The notes under the pieces: model-generated | What the model was told of the DNA's origin: nothing | What the model saw: the letters and a program-made list of their open reading frames with translations, nothing else | The model's database searches: none | Assembly: GCA_025351765.1 (NCBI GenBank) | Contig: JANXVH010000129.1 | Location: 1 to 61,368 of the forward strand | DNA from: Pedobacter sp. | Lineage (GTDB): Bacteria > Bacteroidota > Bacteroidia > Sphingobacteriales > Sphingobacteriaceae | Length of the DNA: 61,368 nt | Direction of reading: 5' to 3' | Shown here: in pieces, positions 8,333 through 16,624 of the stretch | Layout of the letters: every line of letters begins with the position of its first letter | Position numbering within the stretch: the stretch's first letter is position 1 | Position numbers and translations under genes: made by a program

Positions 8333-9291
8333 ACCAGTTTACCTCAGTACACGACGTAAAAGACATTAAACAGTTATTAAAAGATGCCTTAACTTTAAAG
8401 GAAAACCCTTATAGTTTGCAGGACTTGGGTAAGAACAAAACCCTGGGCCTGGTTTTTCTTAATCCCAGTTTGCGCACCCGTTTAAGCACCCAAAAAGCGG
8501 CGCTTAATTTAGGAATGAACGTGATGGTCATGAACATGGACAAAGAGGGCTGGGCGCTGGAAACTCAGGATGGTGTAGTAATGAACGGCAGTACTGTAGA
8601 ACATATTCGGGAGGCGGCCGCTGTAATGGGCCAATATTGCGATATTTTAGGGCTGCGTTCGTTTCCTAAGCTGATAAACAGGGATGAGGATTACAATGAA
8701 GATTTCTTTACCAAATTTATTAAATATTGCGGCGTTCCGGTTGTAAGTTTGGAAAGTGCAACAAGGCACCCTTTGCAAAGTTTGGCTGATCTGGTCACTA
8801 TTAAGGAAACCTGGAAAGGTGAAGGGAAGCCTAAAGTTATTCTTGCCTGGGCTCCACATATTAAGGCATTGCCGCAGGCAGTACCAAATTCTTTTGCAGA
8901 ATGGATGTGTAAGGCACAGCAGGATGGAATGATAGATTTTACCATTGCACAGCCAAAAGGTTACGAGCTTAATGAAGATTTTACTCCTGGAGCAACAATA
9001 ACTCATAACCTTGACGAGGCACTTTCCTGCGCGGATTATATCTATGTTAAAAACTGGTCAAGCTACAAGGAGTATGGAAAAGTGCTGACCTATCCTGAAG
9101 GCTGGATGTTGAATAACAGTAAATTGGAAGGAACAAATAATGCGAGAGTAATGCATTGTTTGCCGGTTAGGCGTGATCTGGAACTTTCATCGGAAATACT
9201 GGATGGCCCGAATTCATTGGTGATCCATGAAGCAGGAAATAGGCTTTGGGCAGCACAGGCGGTATTGAAACAAATGCTGGAAAATATTTAA
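8329..9291 (+). CDS. argF': N-acylornithine carbamoyltransferase, predicted succinyl-type
   Basis: The 320-residue protein is the Bacteroidota ArgF', which carbamoylates N-acylornithine to N-acylcitrulline. The carbamoyl-phosphate loop reads FLNPSLRTRLST (residues 43-54) in place of the OTCase STRTR, and the HCLPVRR motif is near the C-terminus. The specificity position equivalent to Glu92 of Xanthomonas N-acetylornithine transcarbamylase and Pro90 of the Bacteroides fragilis N-succinyl enzyme is Val90 here (GSTVEH). Published swaps at that site reported that small or hydrophobic residues favour succinylornithine, so I predict N-succinyl specificity. It overlaps argD by 4 bp, as expected for a coupled operon. 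Confidence 0.93.
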   Translation: MNQFTSVHDVKDIKQLLKDALTLKENPYSLQDLGKNKTLGLVFLNPSLRTRLSTQKAALNLGMNVMVMNMDKEGWALETQDGVVMNGSTVEHIREAAAVMGQYCDILGLRSFPKLINRDEDYNEDFFTKFIKYCGVPVVSLESATRHPLQSLADLVTIKETWKGEGKPKVILAWAPHIKALPQAVPNSFAEWMCKAQQDGMIDFTIAQPKGYELNEDFTPGATITHNLDEALSCADYIYVKNWSSYKEYGKVLTYPEGWMLNNSKLEGTNNARVMHCLPVRRDLELSSEILDGPNSLVIHEAGNRLWAAQAVLKQMLENI

Positions 9292-9311
9292 GTTTACGTT
9301 TTAATTTAGAA

Positions 9312-9517
9312 ATGAATAAATCATTAGTAAATCCAGATTTTGATAGCATTCTTTTGCTAATTACAGATGCGCGTAATCGTGTATATGTAAAAGCGAATGC
9401 TGAACTGGTTCTGCTTTATTTTAATGTTGGTAAAATTATTTCTGAAAACTGATCGACAAAAAATTACTTGCCCACAAATTACATGAATTAACAGAACAGT
9501 TTTATAAAAATGAATAA
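9312..9517 (+). pseudogene. Scar of a DUF1016/YhcG-type nuclease gene
   Basis: Between argF' and argB an ATG at 9312 opens 46 codons (MNKSLVNPDFDSILLLITD ... ELVLLYFNVGKIISEN) that match the N-terminal domain of DUF1016 PDDEXK nucleases. It stops at 9450-9452, where intact proteins run on for about 300 more residues. Immediately after, in another frame (9455-9517), DKKLLAHKLHELTEQFYKNE ends in a stop that overlaps argB; this could be the original C-terminus. The simplest reading is one gene reduced by a large out-of-frame internal deletion. The N-terminal match is strong, the C-terminal assignment tentative. Confidence 0.6.
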
Positions 9518-10298
9518 ACTTAGTGTAATAAAGATAGGCGGAAACGTTATTGACAACTCTGAAAAGTTGCATCAGTTTCTGCTGGATTTTACTGCCCTGC
9601 CGGGTGATAAAATTCTGGTACATGGAGGAGGTAAGATTGCGACTGAGCTTGGTGATTCTTTAGGGGTAACTGCCAAAATGTTTGAAGGCAGACGGATTAC
9701 TGATATTGAGACTTTAAGAATAGTGACGATGGTATATGCCGGACTCATAAATAAAAATATAGTAGCTCAGCTACAGGCAAAGGGCAGTAATGCAATTGGA
9801 CTGACAGGCGCCGATGGAAATATCATAAAAGCAGTAAAGCGCCCGGTTAAAGAAATTGACTATGGATTTGTTGGGGATTTGGACGAGACTTCGGTTTCGG
9901 CAGTAGCATTGGAAAGTCTGCTCAAGGCAGGAATGGTACCTGTACTATGTGCGATTACCCATGATGGTGATTCTCAATTGCTAAATACCAACGCAGATAC
10001 CATCGCCTCTGCGGTGGCAGTAGCCATGGCTAAGCGTTATGAAACCGCTTTAATCTATTGTTTTGAAAAAAGAGGTGTAATGCGTGATATTAATGACGAC
10101 AGTTCTTTGGTTCGGGAGATCAGGTTGGGTGAATTTGATACACTAAAAGCCGAAGGAGTGGTATCAGGAGGAATGATTCCAAAGTTACATAATGCATTTG
10201 AAGCAATAAAGAGCGGAGTAGAAGCCGTGTACATTGGCAAAGCTGATGAGCTATCACAAATAGATCAGCAAAATTTCGGAACCAGATTAATTAGATAA
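9510..10298 (+). CDS. argB: N-acylglutamate kinase
   Basis: The gene encodes a 262-residue amino-acid kinase family enzyme that phosphorylates the gamma-carboxylate of N-acylglutamate, the second step of the pathway. Motifs include VIKIGGNVID at the N-terminus, the LVHGGGKIATELG glycine loop, the RRITDIETL segment, LNTNADTIASAVA and VVSGGMIPKLHNA near the end. It lacks the N-terminal extension of arginine-inhibited hexameric kinases, so feedback inhibition by arginine through that helix is unlikely. It starts inside the tail of the DUF1016 scar and lies 2 bp before proC. Confidence 0.95.
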   Translation: MNKLSVIKIGGNVIDNSEKLHQFLLDFTALPGDKILVHGGGKIATELGDSLGVTAKMFEGRRITDIETLRIVTMVYAGLINKNIVAQLQAKGSNAIGLTGADGNIIKAVKRPVKEIDYGFVGDLDETSVSAVALESLLKAGMVPVLCAITHDGDSQLLNTNADTIASAVAVAMAKRYETALIYCFEKRGVMRDINDDSSLVREIRLGEFDTLKAEGVVSGGMIPKLHNAFEAIKSGVEAVYIGKADELSQIDQQNFGTRLIR

Positions 10299-10300
10299 AC

Positions 10301-11119
10301 ATGAACCAGTTTAAAGGCAGCATTGCCATATTAGGAAGCGGAAACATAGGTATTTCACTAGCGAAAGGACTGGTAAAAGCACATTATGCAGAAGCTGGAC
10401 AGATCAGCCTGACTAGACGCAATATTGCCAATTTAAGTGCAATGGCGGAGCATGGGTTTATAACCGACACCGATAATGCCGCTGTAGTAGCAGGGGCTGA
10501 TCTGGTAGTGCTGGCCGTTTTACCACAGCAGCTAAATCATTTGCTTGACCAGATTGCACCTTCAGTAAATATAGAAAAGCAAGTTTTTATTTCTGTAGCA
10601 TCAGGAGTAAGCTGTGCTGATATTAGAAATAAATTGGGTGACAGGGTGGAGGTGATACGCGCCATGCCCAATACAGCGATCGCAATTGGGCAGTCTATGA
10701 CCTGCATAGCTACAGACAATGCTACCGCTGAAAATGTAGCAGAAGTAACGCGGATGTTTGAAACTGTAGGATCGGTAGTGAAGATCAATGAAGACCTGAT
10801 GACTTCTGCAACGGCCTTATGTGCCTGTGGTATAGCGTTCTTTTTAAGAGCGATCAGGGCTGCCTCTCAAGGAGGTGTTGAAATTGGTTTCCACGCAGAT
10901 GAAGCCCTTAAAATGGCGGTACAAACTGCTAAGGGGGCGGCCGACTTATTGTTGCAAATGCAATCTCACCCTGAGCAGGAAATAGATAAAGTAACATCGC
11001 CAAAAGGCTGTACTATTGCAGGACTAAATGAAATGGAACATAATGGTTTTAGCTCATCATTAATTAAAGGCATTAAACTATCTGCAGTAAAAGCAGGGGC
11101 TTTATACACGAAAGAATAA
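10301..11119 (+). CDS. proC: Pyrroline-5-carboxylate reductase family protein
   Basis: This 272-residue protein has the ProC fold: a Rossmann start IAILGSGNIGISLAKGL, the VIRAMPNTAIAIGQSM segment, and the C-terminal dimer region DKVTSPKGCTIAGLNEME. Classical ProC makes proline from pyrroline-5-carboxylate. The active-site strip usually read as TALSGSGPAYVF is T-A-L-C-A-C-G-I-A-F-F here (residues 171-181), a marked departure. Lying inside the arginine operon, it may still serve proline synthesis or may act on another semialdehyde-derived imine; I cannot decide. It is 2 bp after argB and 19 bp before argE. Confidence 0.8.
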   Translation: MNQFKGSIAILGSGNIGISLAKGLVKAHYAEAGQISLTRRNIANLSAMAEHGFITDTDNAAVVAGADLVVLAVLPQQLNHLLDQIAPSVNIEKQVFISVASGVSCADIRNKLGDRVEVIRAMPNTAIAIGQSMTCIATDNATAENVAEVTRMFETVGSVVKINEDLMTSATALCACGIAFFLRAIRAASQGGVEIGFHADEALKMAVQTAKGAADLLLQMQSHPEQEIDKVTSPKGCTIAGLNEMEHNGFSSSLIKGIKLSAVKAGALYTKE

Positions 11120-11138
11120 ATTGAATAACGAATAACAC

Positions 11139-12206
11139 ATGATAGAACAACTGCAAAAGGATAGCCTTGGATTGTTGAAACAGCTGATCCGGATACAATC
11201 ATTCAGTAAAGAAGAAGATAAGACCGGTGATGCAATTGAACAATTTTTGCAGCAACGTGATATAAAAACCCATCGTAAGCTTAACAATATATGGGCCTAT
11301 AATAAGCATTTTGATGCTGCCAAACCTACAGTTTTGCTGAATTCGCATCACGATACCGTTAAACCAAATTCTGGTTATACCCGCGACCCTTACGATGCGC
11401 TGGTAGAAGACGATAAGCTTTTTGGATTGGGGAGTAATGATGCTGGAGGTTGTCTGGTATCCCTTATAGGAACCTTTCTGTATTTTTATGAACAAGAAGG
11501 TTTGAATTACAACATTTGCCTGGCTGCAACAGCTGAGGAAGAAATATCTGGTAATGATGGTTTAGAATGTGTATTGCCAGATCTTGGAGAACTGGAATTT
11601 GCAATTGTTGGAGAACCTACACAGATGAACCTGGCCATTGCAGAACGTGGACTATTGGTTTTGGATTGTATAGCAACAGGTAGGGCGGGTCATGCTGCAC
11701 GGGAAGAAGGCGATAATGCAATTTATAAAGCACTTAAAGATATTGAATGGTTTAGGAACTATAAATTCTCTAAAGTATCAGATGTTTTTGGCCCGCTGAA
11801 GATGACAGTAACCATTATTAACGCCGGCTCGCAACACAATGTGGTACCGGCCACATGTACTTTTACCGTAGATGTGCGCGTAACCGACTCTTACACCAAT
11901 GAAGAAGTGCTTAAGATTATCCGTACGAATGTAGGTTGTGAGGTAAAGCCACGTTCTATAAGACTGAAACCATCTTCTATTGACAAAGAACACCCGTTGG
12001 TACAGGCGGGTATTGCTTTAGGGCGGACAACTTATGGATCGCCGACTACATCAGATCAGGCATTGTTGAGCATTCCTTCTGTAAAGGTTGGTCCGGGTGA
12101 TTCTGGACGGTCTCATATGGCAGACGAGTTTATCTATGTTAATGAGGTTGCAGAGGGGATAGCACTTTATGTCGCTATGCTGAAACCGGTTATTAGAGGT
12201 AAATAG
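11139..12206 (+). CDS. argE: M20 family deacylase, probable N-acylcitrulline deacylase
   Basis: The 355-residue zinc-dependent M20 hydrolase most likely removes the acyl group late in the pathway. In organisms with ArgF', deacylation follows carbamoylation, so the substrate is probably N-acylcitrulline. Metal-site motifs are LNSHHDTVKP, GSNDAGGCL, ATAEEEISG (the catalytic Glu pair), GEPTQM and GRSHMADEF; the lid domain with GHAAREEGDNAIY is in place. Length is normal. It lies between proC and argH. An ornithine/citrulline specificity is inferred from context, not motif. Confidence 0.88.
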   Translation: MIEQLQKDSLGLLKQLIRIQSFSKEEDKTGDAIEQFLQQRDIKTHRKLNNIWAYNKHFDAAKPTVLLNSHHDTVKPNSGYTRDPYDALVEDDKLFGLGSNDAGGCLVSLIGTFLYFYEQEGLNYNICLAATAEEEISGNDGLECVLPDLGELEFAIVGEPTQMNLAIAERGLLVLDCIATGRAGHAAREEGDNAIYKALKDIEWFRNYKFSKVSDVFGPLKMTVTIINAGSQHNVVPATCTFTVDVRVTDSYTNEEVLKIIRTNVGCEVKPRSIRLKPSSIDKEHPLVQAGIALGRTTYGSPTTSDQALLSIPSVKVGPGDSGRSHMADEFIYVNEVAEGIALYVAMLKPVIRGK

Positions 12207-12292
12207 TCTACCACCAAGGTTACCTTATTTCCATATTTTTATGATATTTGCACATAGTTTGCCGCGGCTAGCGGATTGATAATCGAATTTAA

Positions 12293-13624
12293 ATGAAGAT
12301 TTGGCAGAAGAACGTAACCGTTAATAAAGATATAGAAACATTTACTGTTGGGAAGGACAGAGAACTGGACTTGCAAATGGCGGCTTTTGACGTACTTGGA
12401 TCTCTTGCGCATGTACAAATGCTGGAAAGCATTGGATTACTTACCGCAACTGATCTGGCGTCTATCCAGAAAGAGCTTAAGCACATTTATACTGAAATTG
12501 AAGCCGGTACCTTTACTATTGATGACACTGTGGAAGACGTACACTCTCAAGTGGAATGGTTACTTACAGAACGAATAGGAGAAGCGGGCAAAAAGATTCA
12601 TAGTGGGCGCTCCCGTAACGACCAGGTATTGGTTGATCTTAAGCTTTTTTTTAGAAATTGTATTGAGGAAATGGTAGGTAATACTTCCGTTTTATTTAGA
12701 CAATTGATAGCATTAAGCAATACTCACAAAGACAAATTGCTGCCAGGGTATACACACTTGCAGATTGCGATGCCTTCCTCTTTTGGGTTGTGGTTTGGAG
12801 CATACGCAGAAAGTTTGGTTGATGATATGGAATTGATGCTTGCTGCCTGGAAAATCTGCAATAAAAATCCTTTAGGATCAGCCGCGGGTTATGGTTCTTC
12901 TTTCCCACTTAACCGTACTATGACCACAGAGCTGCTCGGCTTTGAACGTTTAAATTATAACGTTGTTTACGCGCAGATGGGTAGAGGTAAGACGGAGAGA
13001 ATACTGGCGCAGGCCATGTCTGCTGTTGCAGCTACACTTGCAAAAATGGCTATGGATGTTTGTCTTTTTATTAGTCAAAATTTTAGCTTTATTGGTTTTC
13101 CGGATGAATTGACAACGGGATCCAGCATTATGCCTCACAAGAAGAATCCTGATGTGTTTGAGCTGATCAGATCGCGTTGCAATAAGATCCAGGCATTACC
13201 TAATGAGATTGCTATGATGATTACCAATTTGCCATCGGGATACCACCGTGACCTGCAGTTACTAAAAGAAAATCTTTTCCCGGCGATAAGCTCACTGAAT
13301 GAATGTTTAGAGATAACAACATTTATGCTGCAGAATATTACGGTAAAGGATAACATCCTTGATGATAAAAAATATGCTTATCTGTTTAGTGTAGAAGTAG
13401 TCAATTCACTCGCCCTAAGTGGAATACCTTTTAGAGAAGCATATAAAACTGTTGGTGAAAGTATAGAGAATGGAACATTTGCGCCTACAAAGACCGTAAA
13501 TCATACCCATGAAGGAAGCATAGGTAATTTATGCAATAAAGAAATAGAAGGCATGATGACGGAGATCCTTGAGCAATTCAAATTTGAGAAAACGAAAGAA
13601 GCTATAAGGCAATTGCTAGCCTAA
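12293..13624 (+). CDS. argH: Argininosuccinate lyase
   Basis: The 443-residue fumarase/aspartase superfamily enzyme splits argininosuccinate into arginine and fumarate. The superfamily signature SSIMPHKKNPDVFE is intact, as are VEDVHSQVEWLLTE, HSGRSRNDQV and the PGYTHLQIAMPSSFGLW substrate segment. It follows argE after 86 bp, so it could be read through or have its own promoter; no perfect TAnnTTTG box was found in the gap. The next gene follows 31 bp later. Confidence 0.96.
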   Translation: MKIWQKNVTVNKDIETFTVGKDRELDLQMAAFDVLGSLAHVQMLESIGLLTATDLASIQKELKHIYTEIEAGTFTIDDTVEDVHSQVEWLLTERIGEAGKKIHSGRSRNDQVLVDLKLFFRNCIEEMVGNTSVLFRQLIALSNTHKDKLLPGYTHLQIAMPSSFGLWFGAYAESLVDDMELMLAAWKICNKNPLGSAAGYGSSFPLNRTMTTELLGFERLNYNVVYAQMGRGKTERILAQAMSAVAATLAKMAMDVCLFISQNFSFIGFPDELTTGSSIMPHKKNPDVFELIRSRCNKIQALPNEIAMMITNLPSGYHRDLQLLKENLFPAISSLNECLEITTFMLQNITVKDNILDDKKYAYLFSVEVVNSLALSGIPFREAYKTVGESIENGTFAPTKTVNHTHEGSIGNLCNKEIEGMMTEILEQFKFEKTKEAIRQLLA

Positions 13625-13655
13625 GTGGAATATTAATTTTAATAAATATTAAGAA

Positions 13656-14909
13656 ATGAAAGTATCAGTATTGGCCAGCTCCCTTATCGGGTCGGAGATC
13701 ATTAAAATAGGTAACGAAGTTAATGAGATGAAGCGCAAGGGTGCGCAGATTGCCAACCTGACTATTGGTGATTTTGATCCTGAAATATTTCCTATACCAG
13801 AAGAGCTGAAAGATGGAATAATTAGCGCCTACAATGCGCATCAAACCAACTACCCGCCTGCTGATGGTATTTTACCACTACGTGAAACTGTCTCTGAAAT
13901 GCTGAAGGATAGGTTTGGATTGGAATATAGCACTTCTGAGATCTTAATATCTGGAGGATCCAGACCGCTTATTTACGCCACTTATCTGGCATTGATAGAT
14001 CCGGGTGATAAAGTAGTTTTTCCAGCTCCTTCCTGGAATAATAACCACTATTGCCATTTAACGGCTGCAACCGCCGTTGCAGTAGAGACGGATACAGAAA
14101 ATAATTTTATGCCTACTGCTGCACAGCTAAAGCCACATCTTAAAGGGGCAACTTTATTAGCTTTATGTTCTCCTCTGAATCCTACAGGTACCATGTTTAC
14201 AGCAGAGCAACTTGCTGAAATTTGCGATGTGGTGATTGAAGAGAACCATTCCAGAGGTTTGAATGAGAAGCCGCTATACATGATGTATGATCAGATCTAT
14301 TCGTTGCTTACATTTGGAGTTGATCATGTGAATCCGGTTAGTTTAAGGCCTGAAATAAGAGATTACGTTATATTTGTAGATGGCAGTTCTAAATGCCTTG
14401 CCGCAACCGGCGTTAGGGTAGGTTGGGGTTTTGGTCCGGCAGACATTATTAACAGGATGAAAGCCCTGGTAGGGCATATGGGTGCCTGGGCCCCTAAAGC
14501 AGAGCAAGTTGCTATGGCCAAGTATTTTGGACAGAAAGAATTACTGGATAAATTCCTTAGTTTTTTTAAAGCTAAGATTCAGGAAAGTTTAAATGCATTA
14601 TATAACGGGTTTATTGAATTGAAGAAAGGAGGCTTTGACGTTGATGCTGTTAAGCCGATGGGAGCTATGTACTTAACTATCAGAATAAACTATATTGGTA
14701 AATCAACTCCCGAAGGAGAAGTTTTGAAAAATAGTGCTGATGTTAATTTTTATCTGATTAAGGAAGCAAAAGTTGCATTGGTGCCATTTTCTGCGTTTGG
14801 TAACGAAGAAGACACGCCATGGTACAGAGCATCTGTAGGTGCCTGCACACTGCAAGATATAAAACACCTGCTGCCCCGTATTAAGATCGCACTGAGCAAA
14901 CTAAAATAG
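13656..14909 (+). CDS. Class I/II aminotransferase (aspartate aminotransferase-like)
   Basis: This 417-residue PLP enzyme of fold type I shows SGGSRPLIYATYLAL, the LCSPLNPTGTMF strand, DQIYSLLTF and the PLP-lysine segment VDGSSKCLAATGVRVGWGFG. It is probably the last gene of the arginine transcript, 31 bp after argH and before a terminator. An aspartate/glutamate aminotransferase could feed aspartate to ArgG, but that is only an inference from position. Substrate not assignable from sequence. Confidence 0.85.
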   Translation: MKVSVLASSLIGSEIIKIGNEVNEMKRKGAQIANLTIGDFDPEIFPIPEELKDGIISAYNAHQTNYPPADGILPLRETVSEMLKDRFGLEYSTSEILISGGSRPLIYATYLALIDPGDKVVFPAPSWNNNHYCHLTAATAVAVETDTENNFMPTAAQLKPHLKGATLLALCSPLNPTGTMFTAEQLAEICDVVIEENHSRGLNEKPLYMMYDQIYSLLTFGVDHVNPVSLRPEIRDYVIFVDGSSKCLAATGVRVGWGFGPADIINRMKALVGHMGAWAPKAEQVAMAKYFGQKELLDKFLSFFKAKIQESLNALYNGFIELKKGGFDVDAVKPMGAMYLTIRINYIGKSTPEGEVLKNSADVNFYLIKEAKVALVPFSAFGNEEDTPWYRASVGACTLQDIKHLLPRIKIALSKLK

Positions 14910-14924
14910 TTTTTGAGACCTTAA

Positions 14925-14952
14925 AAAAGGCGACTGTGGATAGTCGCCTTTT
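14925..14952 (+). terminator. Terminator shared by the aminotransferase and prfC
   Basis: Arms 14925-14935 (aaaaggcgact) and 14942-14952 (agtcgcctttt) form an 11-bp perfect stem with a 6-nt loop. A/T runs flank both sides, so it can stop the plus-strand arginine transcript and the minus-strand prfC transcript, whose stop is only 5 bp away. Confidence 0.8.
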
Positions 14953-14956
14953 GGCA

Positions 14957-16537
14957 TTACTTGAATTCTGACGTTTTATGGAATTCAATATCAGGATAAT
15001 CGCGCATGGTCATATTGATCATAAAGTCATTGTCTGCAAGGAAAACGGGATTTCCATCTTTGTCTTCACCGATATGATGTTGCTTTCTTTTTAAGAATTC
15101 TTCGAGCTTCTTCTTATCCTTGGATGTTACCCAGTTTGACCTGCCATAGCTAAGCATTCTAAAATGGGCTTTAGCACCATACTCATGCTCTAACCTAAAT
15201 GCAATTACCTCGAACTGAAGTTCTCCAACTGCGCCTATGATTTTTCTGTTTCCGGGTTGTTGTGTGAAGAGTTGAGCTACACCTTCTTCAGTAAGCTGTT
15301 GTATTCCTTTTTCCAATTGCTTTGTTCTGAGGGGATCTCGGTTCTCCACCTCTTTAAAAATCTCTGGAGAAAAGCTTGGTATACCTTTAAATTGAAGTTT
15401 CTCCCCTTCCGTTAACGTGTCGCCAATTTTAAAGTTGCCACTGTCGTACAAGCCAACAACATCACCTGGCCAGGCCTCTTCAACAATGCTTTTCTCATTG
15501 GCCATGAAATCCATTGGATTAGAGAATTTTAGTTTTTTATCTTGTCTGGTGTGATAATAGAATTTATTCCGTTCAAATTTTCCTGAGCATACCCTTAAAA
15601 AGGCAATCCTGTCACGATGCTTCGGATCTAGGTTGGCATGGATCTTAAATACAAATCCAGAAAAATTCTTCTCATCAACCATTACCTCACGTTGTTCCGC
15701 TTCCCTGCTTTTTGGGCTGGGGGCTATATTGATAAAGGTGTCAAGCAATTCTTTTATACCGAAGTTATTGATGGCGCTTCCAAAAAATACTGGAGCTAAC
15801 AAGCCTTCAATGTACATGCTTTTATCAAGCAAGCCGTATATCCCTTCAACCAATTCCAGGTCTTCTTTTAAACCGTTAAGTTCTTTCGGCTTTAAAAAAT
15901 TAGAAAGATTTGGATCATTTAAGTCACCCACTTCAATTACTGGCTCACTGATTTTAGTTTTATCTGGTTCAAAAAGGTTCAGGTGTTTATTATAAATGCT
16001 ATAAACGCCTTTGAAAGTATGGCCCTGCCCAATTGGCCATGATAACGGACAAAGGCTGATATTTAACTTGTTTTCTATTTCGTCAAGCAGATCGAATGCA
16101 TCTTTACCCTCGCGATCCATCTTATTGATAAAGATAATTACCGGTGTATTCCGCATCCGGCAAACTGCCATTAGTTTTTCGGTTTGCTCTTCTACACCTT
16201 TAACACAGTCCACTACCAGGATAACACTGTCAACCGCAGATAGGGTGCGATAAGTATCTTCAGCAAAGTCTTTGTGGCCAGGTGTATCCAAAATATTTAT
16301 GCGCTTGCCACTGTATTCAAAGCCCATCACGGAAGTAGCAACAGAAATTCCACGTTGCTTCTCTATCTCCATAAAATCTGAGGTGCTACTTTGATTGGCC
16401 TTATTTCGTTTTACCGCACCTGCCGTATTAATGGCACCTCCAAAGAGCAGAAATTTTTCTGTAAGTGTTGTTTTACCAGCATCAGGGTGACTAATAATGG
16501 CGAATGTTTTTCGTTTTTCTATTTCCGGGTGAATCAT
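14957..16537 (-). CDS. prfC: Peptide chain release factor 3
   Basis: The gene encodes RF3 (526 residues), the translational GTPase that recycles RF1/RF2 from the ribosome after peptide release. GTPase motifs are in order: G1 [12 protein letters not shown], switch I around [13 protein letters not shown]3 [15 protein letters not shown]4 [11 protein letters not shown] and the G5 region [11 protein letters not shown]. The C-terminal RF3 domains follow ([20 protein letters not shown]). The length matches the family. It lies downstream of the DUF6600 gene on the same strand, with a terminator between them, so it probably has its own promoter. Confidence 0.96.
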   Translation of the reverse strand: MIHPEIEKRKTFAIISHPDAGKTTLTEKFLLFGGAINTAGAVKRNKANQSSTSDFMEIEKQRGISVATSVMGFEYSGKRINILDTPGHKDFAEDTYRTLSAVDSVILVVDCVKGVEEQTEKLMAVCRMRNTPVIIFINKMDREGKDAFDLLDEIENKLNISLCPLSWPIGQGHTFKGVYSIYNKHLNLFEPDKTKISEPVIEVGDLNDPNLSNFLKPKELNGLKEDLELVEGIYGLLDKSMYIEGLLAPVFFGSAINNFGIKELLDTFINIAPSPKSREAEQREVMVDEKNFSGFVFKIHANLDPKHRDRIAFLRVCSGKFERNKFYYHTRQDKKLKFSNPMDFMANEKSIVEEAWPGDVVGLYDSGNFKIGDTLTEGEKLQFKGIPSFSPEIFKEVENRDPLRTKQLEKGIQQLTEEGVAQLFTQQPGNRKIIGAVGELQFEVIAFRLEHEYGAKAHFRMLSYGRSNWVTSKDKKKLEEFLKRKQHHIGEDKDGNPVFLADNDFMINMTMRDYPDIEFHKTSEFK

Positions 16538-16583
16538 AAAGAATTAAGCCTGTGCGCTTTTGCAAAGCTGCAAAGATAATAAA

Positions 16584-16606
16584 AAAGCCGGCTGTGTGCC
16601 GGCTTT
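16584..16606 (-). terminator. Terminator of the DUF6600 gene
   Basis: Arms 16584-16592 and 16598-16606 (aaagccggc / gccggcttt) give a 9-bp perfect stem with a 5-nt loop. On the minus strand a T-run follows. It sits 18 bp after the stop of the DUF6600 gene. Confidence 0.8.
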
Positions 16607-16624
16607 CTTAATCGCTTTAAAATG

